From Ophiothrix spiculata (taxonomy: Eukaryota > Echinodermata > Ophiuroidea > Amphilepidida > Ophiotrichidae): 35,294 bases of DNA. Position 1 is the first letter of the stretch, and each line of letters begins with the position of its first letter. Positions 1-10,549 of the stretch are shown piece after piece. The stretch lies in assembly GCA_000969725.1 (NCBI GenBank), contig JXSR01S002698.1; one strand, given 5' to 3'. Below the pieces are notes generated by a model. It was not told the DNA's origin, did no database searches, and worked only from the letters and a program-made list of their open reading frames with translations. The translations under genes were made by a program, and so were the position numbers.

Positions 1-97
1 ATTTTGTGGAACTGCTTATTCATATAGCGTCGTGAGCGTTTTAATCCGGTATCACCGATACCAACCCGTGACAATGACATCAAGGTCTCCAGAAGAG

Positions 98-983
98 AAA
101 GACACAGTAGCAAGTTACTCTCCCATTGGTGGCTCTTTGCATCACTCTCCTATTGACAGCACTTTGCCTCACCACCCAGATGGCATTGTACAGGGGGATT
201 CTGTAGTAGCAGATGAGACTCCCATCAACATCCCTTGGCTTATAGTAGGATGTTTAGCAGCAGTTGTTATAATATTTAATATTGCGTTTCTTCTCTTTGT
301 TTGCTGTCGAAAAAAAGAATCACAGAGCACTTAACCATCTCAAATTAGCAATATTGCTGAGTCATGTTGCCGAGCATTATCCAACTCCAATGTGAAAGCC
401 AGTCATCAACCTCAAATGTAATTACCACTCAGAGGGATTGTGAAGTGCATTCAAAAAAACGGTTGGGGAAATGTAAAAGTTGAAGCAAAGACATGCCCCA
501 GCAAGGAATCTGAAAGTATAATAGTTGACCACATGCCTCAATCACAGATTTTATCTGTGCCTCAATCGACTCTAAACACAGATCTGTGCTCTAAACATGA
601 TGATGAAGCATTATATGCACTGTATATGACTCCAAAAGTCTTGATTATTGAAAGCAAAGAAGAAGCTGCATGGCAGCAAAGACAAATTGGATGGTACTTC
701 AGGAGCTGCAGCATCAAACAAAAACTCCACTAATGATGCAGGTTTATGTAGTCACTTCCATTGCAAAAAGGAGATGGGTCAGTCTTTTTTAAGCAAGGCA
801 TGGCTGAAAAAATGTTGTCTTTCAGAGGAACATGTTAATTTCAAGGCGTGCAAAAATGTTGAGAATTTGACATATGCTGAGATTGACATTCCTTACTAAG
901 AACAAGGAAGCAGTGATAGAGCTACCATAATATGAAGTTCAAATATGACGATTTATGCTGATATATCTGATGTCAAGGATTAA
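98..983 (+). pseudogene. Decayed transmembrane/tail exon of an Ig-superfamily receptor (paralogue of the gene at 5808-9568)
   Basis: Three reading frames together match the last exon of the downstream receptor from end to end. The first frame, to a stop at 332-334, has a DTV-like start and a membrane span (LIVGCLAAVVIIFNIAFLLF) followed by CCRKK. After this stop the nucleotide match continues out of frame: the IAES region, then VKVEAKTC, then a tyrosine block LYALYM near 615. It ends with KNVENLTYAEI (about 845-885) and a last block MTIYADIS before the stop at 981-983. The first YxxP block of the intact gene is lost by a small deletion near 440-470. The stops and frame changes make a full-length tail impossible, so I call it a pseudogene. 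It is probably the 3' end of an upstream tandem copy whose Ig exon lies outside the window. An alternatively spliced short-tail isoform ending at 334 cannot be excluded. Confidence 0.82.
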
Positions 984-1020
984 TCAAGATTTTGATGATA
1001 TTAATATTTGTCTTTGCCCA

Positions 1021-1269
1021 AATGTGATGACTCGCCCCGAAAAGGGGGACTTTGCGACAGAACACTTTTCGAGAAACTGATGAAAATAGGCAGCAAAAAA
1101 TAAAGAATAAGAATTTCCAGCAGATTTTCTGTTGTAAATTTATCGTGTTGATCAATTTGAACAAACAAGGTGTCATTTTAAAGCTTATAAAATGCTGTAA
1201 CAGATGTAATGATAAAATCAAAATTGATGTCATCTGCAAAGTCCCCCCTTTCGGGGTGAGCCATTACAA
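1021..1269. mobile_element. Small inverted-repeat element (MITE)
   Basis: The left end CTCGCCCCGAAAAGGGGGAC with TTTGC (1031-1055) is repeated inverted at the right end (about 1237-1260) as GCAAAGTCCCCCCTTTCGGG plus GTGAG. The similarity extends outward for about ten more bases on each side. The interior is AT-rich and open frames there are chance. No transposase is visible. Superfamily not assigned. Confidence 0.75.
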
Positions 1270-1702
1270 ATGTTTCCCAGAGGGCTAGATTTATGTAGTG
1301 ATATTGGCTTGTAGATTGTAAATAAATACAAAATAATACAATCTAAGTTATTTGTAGTATATCATATAACTTCTTTATTAATTCAAGACAGCCCAGGCAT
1401 TTGCATTTTTACCGTCACTTTACATGTACTAGTACATGCAGTACCTTTTGGTGCATGGGATAATTAATCAGGCAAGCAACTATTAATGACTAAAGAACCA
1501 AAAACTGCATGGTTTTTTTTTTAATTGTGAAAGGGATTTTGTGTAGTAGTGATATAAAACAAATATTATAACTGCTTATGTTATAAGATGGGAAAATAAT
1601 ATATACCCCTTATTGAAATTTGAGAATTCCAATTCATACCATTTCAAAATTTCAATTCAGGAAAGCATTCCAGTATATTTCAACCATCACACTCAAACAG
1701 AG

Positions 1703-2574
1703 TTAAGGTGGTTCTAACGGCTACGGTGTCCTGCACAGAATGTGTTCAAAATTTCACAGAATGTGCAGAATGATAAAAAAACTTGTATTCCAAATTTTGA
1801 TTCTTTTCCATCGAAGCATTCTTGAGTTACGCTATTTTTTATTTTCAAATTTCCCATAGACTTAGTACACGGCAAATTTGGCCACCATGAAAATTTCACA
1901 AAATTTGACAAATTTCTGAAAATAATACTATTTACAAAAGAATTTATTTCTGTGGCAGTAGTTCACAAATGAAACTACTTTTTTTTTCTTTGCATTGCAA
2001 ACTGATCACAGATTGTCATAAATTTTGTTTTGAAAAAATTCCCTTCATCGTTTATTAACGAGAGACTTCTAATGTTTCTACTTCCCAAATATTATTGTGT
2101 TAATTTGTAGAAACACTGAATAGATTTTTCAGAATTTTCATTCATACTGGCCATGCTTCAATTTTAACAAACAAGGTGTCAAATGAAAGCTTATCAAATT
2201 TGCAACAATCTCTCATTGGCTTTTAAAATTAAAGTGTTTCTAGAAAATTTTATAGGTGTTTGAAAATATGCCTAAATTTAGGAACTAAAAAAACAAGAGA
2301 ATTTAGCTATTTTAATCCTTCACCAGCCCCTAAAATTTGAATGTCATAGCTCATTCCCTCTTTACATGAAAATTCAAAAACTCTGATTTTTTAGGGAATT
2401 TTCAAAAAATAAAGAAGAACATAAAAAATTGGTTGAATATTATAAAACTTATATATATGTTAACTTTGAAGGGTTTTTTTTAAATGGAAATAGGTTTTGG
2501 TTCCCATTCCCAAAAGCTGTTCACTTTATTGCTAATTTTCTGACATGTGTAAATAGCCGTTAGAGCTACCTTAA
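1703..2574. mobile_element. Non-autonomous DNA element with 21-bp terminal inverted repeats
   Basis: The left end TTAAGGTGGTTCTAACGGCT (from 1703) is matched by the inverted right end AGCCGTTAGAGCTACCTTAA (2555-2574), with two mismatches. The body is very AT-rich and noncoding. It carries the sentence AACAAGGTGTCAAATGAAAG near 2170; close relatives of it occur at about 1160 and 34880. Both outer ends read TTAA, which could be the target site or part of the repeat. Confidence 0.72.
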
Positions 2575-4435
2575 TATTCTATGTATTAATATTGTATGTC
2601 AAGAGTATCCAAGTTAAAATGCAAGGAATTTTGTTTTGTTTTTCTTCTGAGAAAGCAGATTTTACTATTGGTTGTTAAATGATTTTTGTTTTGATGTAAT
2701 TTAGGTCGCTATAATGCCAAAACAAAATAGACATATGTTTGTTTGGGCTTTTTTGGCCGACCCTAATTTTGAAAATCTGGGGAATTTTTTTACAAAAGAA
2801 TTCTGACCCTAATTTTCAAATTTCAATAAAACCACTTTTCCGTATACAATTTTATAGTAATTCATACTGTTTGTGAGTACAAGTAATTTTGTTAAAAAGT
2901 TGCTTAAATTTGATCATCTATATCATTTTAAAACATTGATCAGGTAAATGAACATCTTTATAAATCATCCATATTAAACTTATATTTTGGCTCTGGTTTA
3001 TATTTGTACAGTGTTGTAGCTGAGAAAAATAAAAAGAACAACTGAATTTTCTTCCAGAAAGAGCATTTATAGACAGATAAACAAACGTTTTTTGGCCTGA
3101 TTCAAAATGTTGTGACTCATTTGATAAAGACCTTAAAATTCAGTGTGGTCTGATTTGTTAATCTATAAAAAGATTTACCATTGGGGATGTAGCAGAGTAA
3201 ATGTTGAATGAAAATGGCTAATAAACATCACGCCATTAATTAAGAGAGTCTTCTCTTGGATTTGCTTCATGACATAAGAATTCAATTTAATGAGGATCGG
3301 TTGATATTAAAGCAAGTTTTTGGGTCTGGTTGATTCAACATTGTTGCGTACCCTTGATGAGTCAGATGAATTTTGAACTTACTTCGAGTTCTTAAACTTC
3401 TCTGTCTTCCAGTTTGTGTTTGGTTTCTCTTACAACTTGTGTATTGTGTGACATTTGTCATTACAATACCTGTTTTGAACTTTTGCTTGTGGAAACTGTA
3501 TCCTAAACTACTCCATAGTCTTTACAGAGTAGATTTATTAAAATATAGTTAATATATAGTAGGTAGGATTTGTTTAGATTGGTTGTGCTCTATTTTGTTA
3601 CCAAGCAGAACAAAGTTTATTGTCTGTGTTGCGCCGCACAATTATAAACAATAGTAAACGAGACAAGGGCACGCGGAATATGGGAACATCCAATGGATAC
3701 AAGGCCTTATAGCACTATGATCACATTCTCCTGGTTTCAAATACTGCTTTTTCATTAAATGAGTCTGACAAAGTAAACCAAAGTACATTTTCTGAGCTTT
3801 CTTAAATTCATTATATCAATGGACTCGAGTGATTAAATAAGATTGACAAAAGCATGTTTTAGAGTAATAACTGCAGTTTTGAAAAGCTTATGTCTTCATG
3901 ATTATTAGTATCTATTGGCAACTATATTTAATATTTTTAATTTCCTTGTTGCATTTTTATTGGGATAAGCTGTATATAGATGATCAATTTTCTTACCATT
4001 TTTGGCTTATTTCAACAACAACAACAAACCAATTATATTTTGAAATCTTGTGCGTTTATGAAAGTGAAAGTTCCTAGTTACTATATTTGAATCAAAGTAT
4101 ATTATGGATATCACATTTGGCAATCAAGTACATACTGTAAGCCAAGAAAATGAAAACTACATATAAAGCACCATCATTTTTTTTTCCAAAAAGAGAAGGG
4201 AAGAAGGAAGGAAGCTCTTTTCTTTTTAAGTGTAAAATAGGCCAACCTAATTATGTCAAATATATATGCTGTAAATAGGAAGAGAGTCTTTTAAATATTT
4301 TAAATCTTGTGACCTGCTCAATTTTTCAATCCCCAACTTTCCCAAAACAAAGAGTCAATTTTGTTCTTATTTTTCAAAGTCCATTTTCAAAATAGTTTTA
4401 AACCACTGGAAATTAAAGTAAGGGGGAGACACTAG
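2575..4435. other. AT-rich noncoding interval
   Basis: No open frame of note, no splice-flanked coding block and no clear terminal inverted repeat was recognised. The segment is AT-rich with homopolymer runs and is probably intergenic or intronic DNA with eroded repeats. Confidence 0.55.
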
Positions 4436-5000
4436 ACTCGGCAACAGTCAAGGTCATCCAAGATCAAAGGTCATCTAGACGTAAAATCTTCAAATTGTCC
4501 AAAAAGTTGACACAAGGTAATCCCAGGTCATTTCAAGATCGCCCCTCCCAAGGACCCAGCAACGAGCCCAGGTAGCGCGCTCCCTGGGCGAGGCTGTGGA
4601 TAGAAGATGTTGGACACTGGGTGGTGTGTTACAGTAGAACAAGGCAGTGAAATCAGGGCTAGGTCAGCACCATAACTCCAAATGTTTTGACCCTATCTAC
4701 CTTGACCAAACATGGACCATGAATAGCAATTGACCCCCTGAGTTTAAATTTTAAGAGGGTCAGGATAAGATCATTCAAGGTCAAAGGTCAGTTTGAGTTA
4801 AAATTTTGAAATTGACATAAAAGTTGACATGAGGTCATCCCTGATTATTCCAAGGTCACAGCAATAACTCCAGAACCCTTGACCCCACCTAAACAAGACA
4901 AAACTTGGACCATAAATAGCAATTCCCTTCAGCATTTTACAGGGGTCTAGTTAAGGTCATAAGGTGATTTTCTGAAATTTTACATAATGGTCAATGTCAC
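4436..5000 (+). repeat. Degenerate repeat array rich in AGGTCA half-sites
   Basis: The sentence around 4461-4540 (AAGATCAAAGGTCATC, then AAAAAGTTGACACAAGGT) recurs at 4778-4860 (AGGTCAAAGGTCAG, then AAAAGTTGACATGAGGTCAT). The sentence ATAACTCCAAATG...TTGACC...GGACCATGAATAGCAATT at 4673 recurs at 4865. A third, shorter echo starts near 4954. A GC-richer insert of about 125 bp (roughly 4540-4665) interrupts the first unit. AGGTCA or its near relatives occur many times. No coding potential is visible. Confidence 0.65.
4778..4790 (+). promoter_or_regulatory. Perfect DR1-type nuclear receptor site match (AGGTCAAAGGTCA)
   Basis: Two perfect AGGTCA half-sites are separated by one A, which is the consensus for RXR/HNF4/COUP-type dimers. 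It lies about 1 kb upstream of the receptor start codon. It sits in a repeat family, so the match may be incidental. Confidence 0.25.
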
Positions 5001-5801
5001 GCATGGCATGAAAAAGTCATTTTGAGACTGCATGTTGTATGCGCGGAGGGGTCAGGTTCACTGCATTTTTAGAGTAATACACAGAATTTAAGGATATTCG
5101 CTACTTGCACGGTACGCCATTTGTTGGGTGAGCCTCGACAGTCAGTTAAATTAGTATGTTACATAACGATGTATTTACTTCATGCAAGGTCAATGGTTTT
5201 TGAAAGAGGGAATCGAACTGTTAATCATAATATTATTCAAGTTCCCATTCGTCTTGCAAGCCAGGTCGAGGCTCTCCCCAAAATGGCGAAACCGTGCAAT
5301 AGGCCAATTTGAATCAAAGTCATCCCGAGTACTACTAGCAGGATCTTGCATACGTGTAGAGCAGGTATCCTGCTAGTATGTTAAATTTGTCTTTGGTGGT
5401 TCTTTTTGCTTGGTTACCACACGAATCTGTGTACTTGTTTCTATTTGGCTGTAATTTACTGTACTAGAAACTTGACATGAATTAGTTCTAACTGCTTGCA
5501 CTTTTGTTAGATGCATGCCTCCTAATAGGGTCATAAAATATTACACAGGATGCTTGTATTAAAGGATTTTTGTTTCCTCATTGGCACCAGGAGACCAGTA
5601 GAGGCTTCATATATTATAGATTGGGTGCTTTTCCGAGTGTACAATTTAAAGCTGGGGATTCCATCGTGATGATGTGTATCTGCTTTGTATGGAGTTTACT
5701 ATATTGTGCTACTTCAAGATTCATGTGTAAAATTTCATATCAACAGGCTGCTACATAATTTAAATATGGCTTTCTTTCGTGTGTTATATATGGTTTATTA
5801 G
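5001..5801 (+). other. Upstream region of the Ig receptor gene, no feature recognised
   Basis: The short open frames here show no recognisable domain. A splice-acceptor-like TTTATTAG at 5794-5801 just before the start codon suggests that a 5' untranslated exon lies upstream, perhaps in this interval or further away. No clear TATA or initiator context could be assigned. Confidence 0.4.
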
Positions 5802-5807
5802 GACATC

Positions 5808-6860
5808 ATGACGAAGAATTTGCTACACACACATCAAGTTGCCAATACAATTTTTGTGCTAATTTTGTATGGATTTGTGCTAGGCAGTGTCAAACTTGAG
5901 GCTGAGGTTGTTTCTGTAGTAAAAGGAGGTAATGCAAGACTTGTTTGTAACATTCCTAAAGAGACTTTGTGCCAGCATTTATTGTGGACCCGATCTCATG
6001 GAAGCACATTTTTGAATATCGGTGCATGTAAGCGTATTGGTAGCGATTATTCTACAGGTTATATAGGTGACACAGAAGCCTCTTCATACCATCTTACATA
6101 TCATTCATCAGTTTCACCAAAAACTAGTATTTTGAAAATCAGGAATGTTTCAAGATATACAAATTATGTGTATCGATGTCAAAGATGGTTGATTAATTCC
6201 TGGGACATAATTAATGATTTCAAGATAAGTTTGCAAATCCCAACATGCAATTCATCTGTAAATCTGACAAAAAAGAAACAACTTGAAAAAAAGAAACATC
6301 AGCAGTTTTGGATACATTGCCGTATTGATGGACCAGCAATGTTGACGTGGTATTCACCCAATTCTAACATGATACTAGCTGACCATAGAAGTATGCTAAC
6401 TGAAACATACACTACATTACCTAGAGAGATCGATGTGAATGAATCTCTAAACTATATGGAATTCAAATGTGTAGCTACATCTATAGGTCTAAAGCAAGAT
6501 CCAGAATCACCAGCCTTCTGCACTGTTACACCAATGCAAATCCCTCCTGAAGTGAACATAGATCCTGATGTGATTAATGCTACCATTGGTGGCAACGCTA
6601 TGTTTTCTTGTAAATCAGATATATCATTTCCAAGAAACACATACGAGTGGTGGATAAATAATGAGGATGTTCGAAATTTCTATTCTAAAAACTTGAGCAA
6701 GTTCTTCATTGACCATAATAAAACAAACACAATTTTGACAATCAAAAACCTGACGAATGAAGAGCACAACATGACGGTGAAATGCAAAGCAGATAATGGG
6801 TTTAATGTTCGTCGTGGTAGTAAAGGGGCTACTTTGTACGTTCATCAACCAAATAATATG
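5808..6860 (+). CDS. Ig-superfamily type I receptor, exon 1: signal peptide and three Ig domains
   Basis: This exon encodes residues 1-351. Residues 1 to about 26 form a hydrophobic signal peptide (IFVLILYGFVLG). Three Ig-like domains follow, each with the B-strand Cys, core Trp and F-strand Cys: C47/W60/C124, C171/W181/C221 and C268/W281/C326. Extra cysteines at 55 and 74 (domain 1) and at 147 and 238 (flanking domain 2) could make additional disulfides. Nine N-glycosylation sequons are visible (for example N113, N148, N152, N211, N257, N295, N304, N314, N321). The ATG at 5808 is chosen because the signal peptide begins there. The open frame runs past a clean donor (ATG then GTAAGC at 6861) into intron-derived poly-A sequence, so I end the exon at 6860, phase 0. 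This joins in frame to 8711. A ligand cannot be named. All three Ig domains in one exon is unusual for this superfamily. Confidence 0.87.
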
Positions 6861-7268
6861 GTAAGCATTGAACCTCTTATCTTAAGTACAGTTTGTATAT
6901 ACAGTAGAAACTCGTTAGGCAAAAAAAAAACTGTCTCAGGTTCCTTAGGCCAAAAACCCTAAGTTTTTTTGTTTTTTTTAATTACGTTTTTAGGTCACTA
7001 TATTTTTTTTGGCCGAATTTTTTCTTTTTTTTTTCTCTCGATGTAAGAAAAAAATAACAAAAGCAAAAAATCTCCTGAAAACCTAAAAAAAAAAGAAACA
7101 CGGTAAAATTCGAGTTCTTTTTTTTTCTTTGACCTTAACAAAAATTAGTTAGGGCCAAGAGTGTATTTTTATGTTGAGCAAATTTCGAATAAACCATATC
7201 TGATTGCAGCCAATAAAAATCAAATGCAGTGTATATACTAGCATGTGGCATCTGTAAGTCTAAACACC

Positions 7269-7399
7269 AGGGCCCATATTCATGAAACGCCGCTAACTCT
7301 AGTTGGCTGCTAAGTCTTTGTGTACCTGTCAAATTTTGACATGTAGACAAAGAGTTAGCAGCCAACTAGAGTTAGTGGTGTTTCATGAATATGGGCCCT
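7269..7399. repeat. 131-bp near-perfect palindrome
   Basis: The arms start AGGGCCCATATTCATGAAAC and run about 65 bases each with only about five or six mismatches (second arm ends GTTTCATGAATATGGGCCCT). It is likely a short foldback MITE inserted within the larger intronic element. A transcript from either strand would fold into a long hairpin. Confidence 0.85.
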
Positions 7400-7717
7400 A
7401 GATAATGTCACACACAGACATGAATCAATGAAATATTGTATTAAAAGATTAATCGCTAACTTGAAACATCAAATTTTCCCACATTTACTTCAAAAGTACT
7501 AACTTAACCATATTGGTCACACCGATATTCAAGTAAGGATGTTTTGCTATAGGGCAACAACATGTTTTTATTAACATCACTGATGTTTTTTAAAACTTGA
7601 ATATATAAGATTTTGCGATTGTTCTTTTTATGTTATCCTTCAAGAACGCAATTTGTAAAATGTACAGTAGGAATGAATGGTCACTAGCTTTCGACTAAGC
7701 GGATTTCGTACTAATTC

Positions 7718-8060
7718 TTTAGGGGGGATTTCTCAGAGATTCAAAAACGCCATTGATTTTCTTAAAAATTTAGTTTTTGGTAGATTTATTTTTGCTGATA
7801 ATAAATCTAACACTGACATTTTCAATGAAATTTGATTACTTTGATGGTGCATCTTTGGCTGCATAATTTTCTTGTGTATGTATATTACGCAGCGATGCGG
7901 CGTAATTAACTTAACACGTAAAGCGTTCGTTCAGTGTGCATTAAAACTTTGTGTGCCGTACTCAAAACAGATGCAAACATTTTTTGTGAATTTTTACTAT
8001 TTATGAATAAATTGTTATAATGCAGTCTCTTCGACTGCATCTCTGAGAAAACCCCTTAAA
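7718..8060. mobile_element. Nested MITE in the receptor intron
   Basis: The left end TTTAGGGGGGATTTCTCAGA with GAT is matched inverted by ATCTCTGAGAAAACCCCTTAAA at the right end. The interior is AT-rich and noncoding. It is nested in the 6902-8167 element. Confidence 0.6.
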
Positions 8061-8710
8061 CATGAAAAATACATGATAAAACAATAGGGAAATGTCCCTT
8101 TTTAAGTTCCTTTTGAGTTAACGCGGTGTTACAGGTTATGCATTTTCTTGTTACCTAGTTTCCACTGTATCAAAGAAGAACTGTCATTCCAGAATGGCAT
8201 AAAAATCTACAAATTTCGATACCTGTATTAAAAGTGATTTTTTTTCCTTTATATGCTTTTTCATGCTTAGAAATCTTGGTTACAAACAATTGTTTTATAA
8301 GTTCTTAATTCCTCGTGAATTATAATTAGTAATCAATTGTTGGTAAAGGATTGTGTGTATGAAAGTTTAAATCTGGCTGGAAAACAATTGAAGTCTTACT
8401 GGAATTGAATTTATTTTATGATTTAAGAACGACAGCCTAAATTTCATGATCAGGAGCGATGCAGTGCTTAATAATCATATAAAATTTGTAAGATAAGCTG
8501 AAAATATCAAACCAGGAGGATCTCCTGGAACTGGAAACCAGTATTTTCCTATATATGTATAGGCCACACAATGTATAATGATGTTTCATAAACTAATCAT
8601 TTTGCTCTAAATCTGTGAAAAACCATACTATTATAGATTTGTAAAATTGTTTTTTAATATAATATGCTTTATAACTGATTATCATGATTCATTGGGGTTT
8701 TTTTTTTCAG

Positions 8711-9568
8711 GATACTGTCAAAAGCTCAAGTGATGAAGATTTTTACTTAAATACAGCAAGGCCTACAGAAGAGATCAAACAAGATATGCAACATACAGAT
8801 GGTTTTATAAAAGAAAACACACTAGGCACTGGCACTCCAACCAACAACATTTTGCTCATAGCAGGAGGTGGAGCAGCTACAATTGTTTTGATTTTCTTCA
8901 TAGCATTTCTACTTTTTGTCTTCTTCAGAAGTAAGCCATCGAAGACCCCTCCAAAATTACAAAACATAAATATTGCTGAATCATCTGAGCAGCATCAACA
9001 ACACCCATGTGAAAGCCAGTTATCAGTCCCAGATTTGATTGCCACTCAGAGAGATGGTGAAATACTATATGCACTACCGACGCAGAAAGGTGGAGGACAT
9101 ATAAAAGTTGAAGCAAGGACATGCTCTGACACCCTTGATGACCATATGTCCCCAGCAAATCCTGCCAAGTCTGATGTTGAAGCCATATATTCACTTCCTG
9201 TGAAGAAAAAGAGCAATAAGCTGAATAATAATAAATGCAAAGAAGAAATTACTGACAACGATAGATCCGAAGGTACATCAGCAGCTGCATCCCGACAATC
9301 CACCTGCAGTGATACCATCATGAGTGATACAGATGTTGTGTATTCACTTCCTTTGCAAAAAGGAGGTGGAAGAGTCAGTTTTAAGAAAGGCATGACTGAA
9401 AAATGTAGTACGAAGGAAGAAATCAAATCTGGGGCTTGCAAAAATGTTGAGAATTTGACATATGCTGATATCCACTTTTCTGACCAAAAACAAAGTGGTG
9501 ATAAACCTACCATTGTATCAAGTTCAGAGATGACAATTTACGCAGATATCGCTGAAGCAAAAAAATAA
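8711..9568 (+). CDS. Ig-superfamily type I receptor, exon 2: stalk, membrane span and tyrosine-motif tail
   Basis: The acceptor TTTTTTTTCAG ends at 8710 and the frame continues phase 0 from exon 1, giving residues 352-636. A Ser/Thr-rich stalk leads to one membrane span (about 398-423) and a basic stop-transfer (FFRSKPSK). The tail contains three related blocks of form acidic-x-hydrophobic-Y-(A/S)-L-P: EILYALPTQKGGG (Y471), EAIYSLPVKKK (Y511) and DVVYSLPLQKGGG (Y562). It ends with LTYADI (Y602, matches the ITIM form L-x-Y-x-x-I) and TIYADI (Y628, matches the ITSM form T-x-Y-x-x-I). From known families, YxxP sites recruit Crk-type SH2 domains and ITIM/ITSM sites recruit SHP/SAP-type SH2 proteins. 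That this receptor does so is inference. No catalytic domain is present. A possible polyadenylation signal ATTAAA lies near 9787. The decayed paralogue at 98-983 aligns along the whole exon. Confidence 0.87.
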   Translation, partial: DTVKSSSDEDFYLNTARPTEEIKQDMQHTDGFIKENTLGTGTPTNNILLIAGGGAATIVLIFFIAFLLFVFFRSKPSKTPPKLQNINIAESSEQHQQHPCESQLSVPDLIATQRDGEILYALPTQKGGGHIKVEARTCSDTLDDHMSPANPAKSDVEAIYSLPVKKKSNKLNNNKCKEEITDNDRSEGTSAAASRQSTCSDTIMSDTDVVYSLPLQKGGGRVSFKKGMTEKCSTKEEIKSGACKNVENLTYADIHFSDQKQSGDKPTIVSSSEMTIYADIAEAKK

Positions 9569-9828
9569 TCAACATTTGGCAGTAGTTCTTAATTGTTTCC
9601 AAGAAAATTATTTATTCTAAGTGTGAAAGTGACTTGGTAGTTTAGAAATTTATCCAAGAATTCAGTATTGAAATATGTCAAAACCTGTTTTGGTTGCTAT
9701 ATGTATACTCAGACATTTCTGAATTAATAGATCATTAATTAATTATAATATGTGAAGCAAGTATGTTAAAACTTCAGAAGTTTGTTATTAAAGGTATCTT
9801 ATATTCTGGAATGCTTTGATTTAAGAAT

Positions 9829-10021
9829 AAGCTAATACAGAGGTTGTGGGTTCGAGTCCCAGGCACGGCGGTTTTCCTCTCCTTGTTTCCTTGGGGAAAC
9901 ACTTTACTTGCTCCGTGGTTCGAAAGTCATGTTAAGCCATTGGTCCCCTGTACGAATAGACTCCTTTTATGCATCATGCAAGTACAGTGTATAATTGATT
10001 GATTGATCGATTGATTGATTT
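9829..10021 (+). mobile_element. 5'-truncated tRNA-derived SINE
   Basis: The B-box-like GGGTTCGAGTCCC lies near 9847. The body matches the fuller minus-strand copy at 34287-34500 (CTTTACTTGCTCCGTGGT, GTCCCCTGTACGAATAGACT). It ends in an (ATTG)n tail at about 9984-10021. The A-box half is missing, so this copy should not be transcribed from its own promoter. Confidence 0.85.
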
Positions 10022-10358
10022 ATATTATGGTATAAAGGAAGTTGTTAAAGATAGGCATGTTTTATAGTGTGTTAATAATATGCTTAAAAGCATGACCCAA
10101 TCTAATGAGATTCTTTCCATTTTTATGTGTACATCTGCGCAGACAGTATCACATATAAATGAACGCTGTGTATAACATGCTCTCTAATGTCGCAGGTATG
10201 TTGAAAATTTAACACTACACAGAAGTAAAGAAATGTTGCATTTTAACTAAACGCATTATGTGCTGATCAATTTGATACCACAATTTCCACCTTTTTGTTA
10301 AAATTAATGACAAAAATACCATATTTTTATTCAATCATTATTCTAAAACTTTGGTGTT

Positions 10359-10549
10359 GGGTCATTCCAATCTCAAATGTCACAAATGTTACCAAAAAGT
10401 TACACGATCCTGCCCTTGAATTTTAATGAGGTTGAGTTATCTTCAAGGGCTGCTGCATCCCTGGAACATATCCAAAGCTCATTCGAATTGAAGGTCAAGG
10501 ACATGTAACATTTTGGTAACGTTTGTGACATTTGAGATTGGAATGACCC
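10359..10549. mobile_element. MITE with about 45-bp terminal inverted repeats
   Basis: The left end GGGTCATTCCAATCTCAAAT continuing to GTCACAAATGTTACCAAAAA is mirrored at the right end (TTTTGGTAACGTTTGTGACA then TTTGAGATTGGAATGACCC). A weaker match continues inward around CCCTTGAATTTTAATGAG. TGTT occurs on both flanks (10355-10358 and 10550-10553) and may be a target duplication. Confidence 0.85.

Larger units (their letters stand above)
6902..8167. mobile_element. pogo/Tigger-like non-autonomous Tc1-mariner element in the receptor intron
   Basis: The left end CAGTAGAAACTCGTTAGGC is matched by the inverted right end GTTACCTAGTTTCCACTG. Both are flanked by TA (6900-6901 and 8168-8169), the Tc1/mariner target duplication. 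The CAGTNGAAAC start resembles the element at 15898-16744. No transposase frame remains. Two smaller inverted-repeat structures lie within it. Confidence 0.68.

Noticed and set aside
6861-6962. Continuation of the receptor frame past 6860, ending in KKKTVSGSLGQKP
   Set aside because: It crosses a clean GTAAGC donor and enters the left end of the intronic pogo-like element. The phase-0 splice to 8711 gives a membrane-anchored protein with a paralogue.
9046-9513. 155-residue frame on the minus strand
   Set aside because: It lies opposite the conserved tail exon and has no recognisable domain; a shadow frame.
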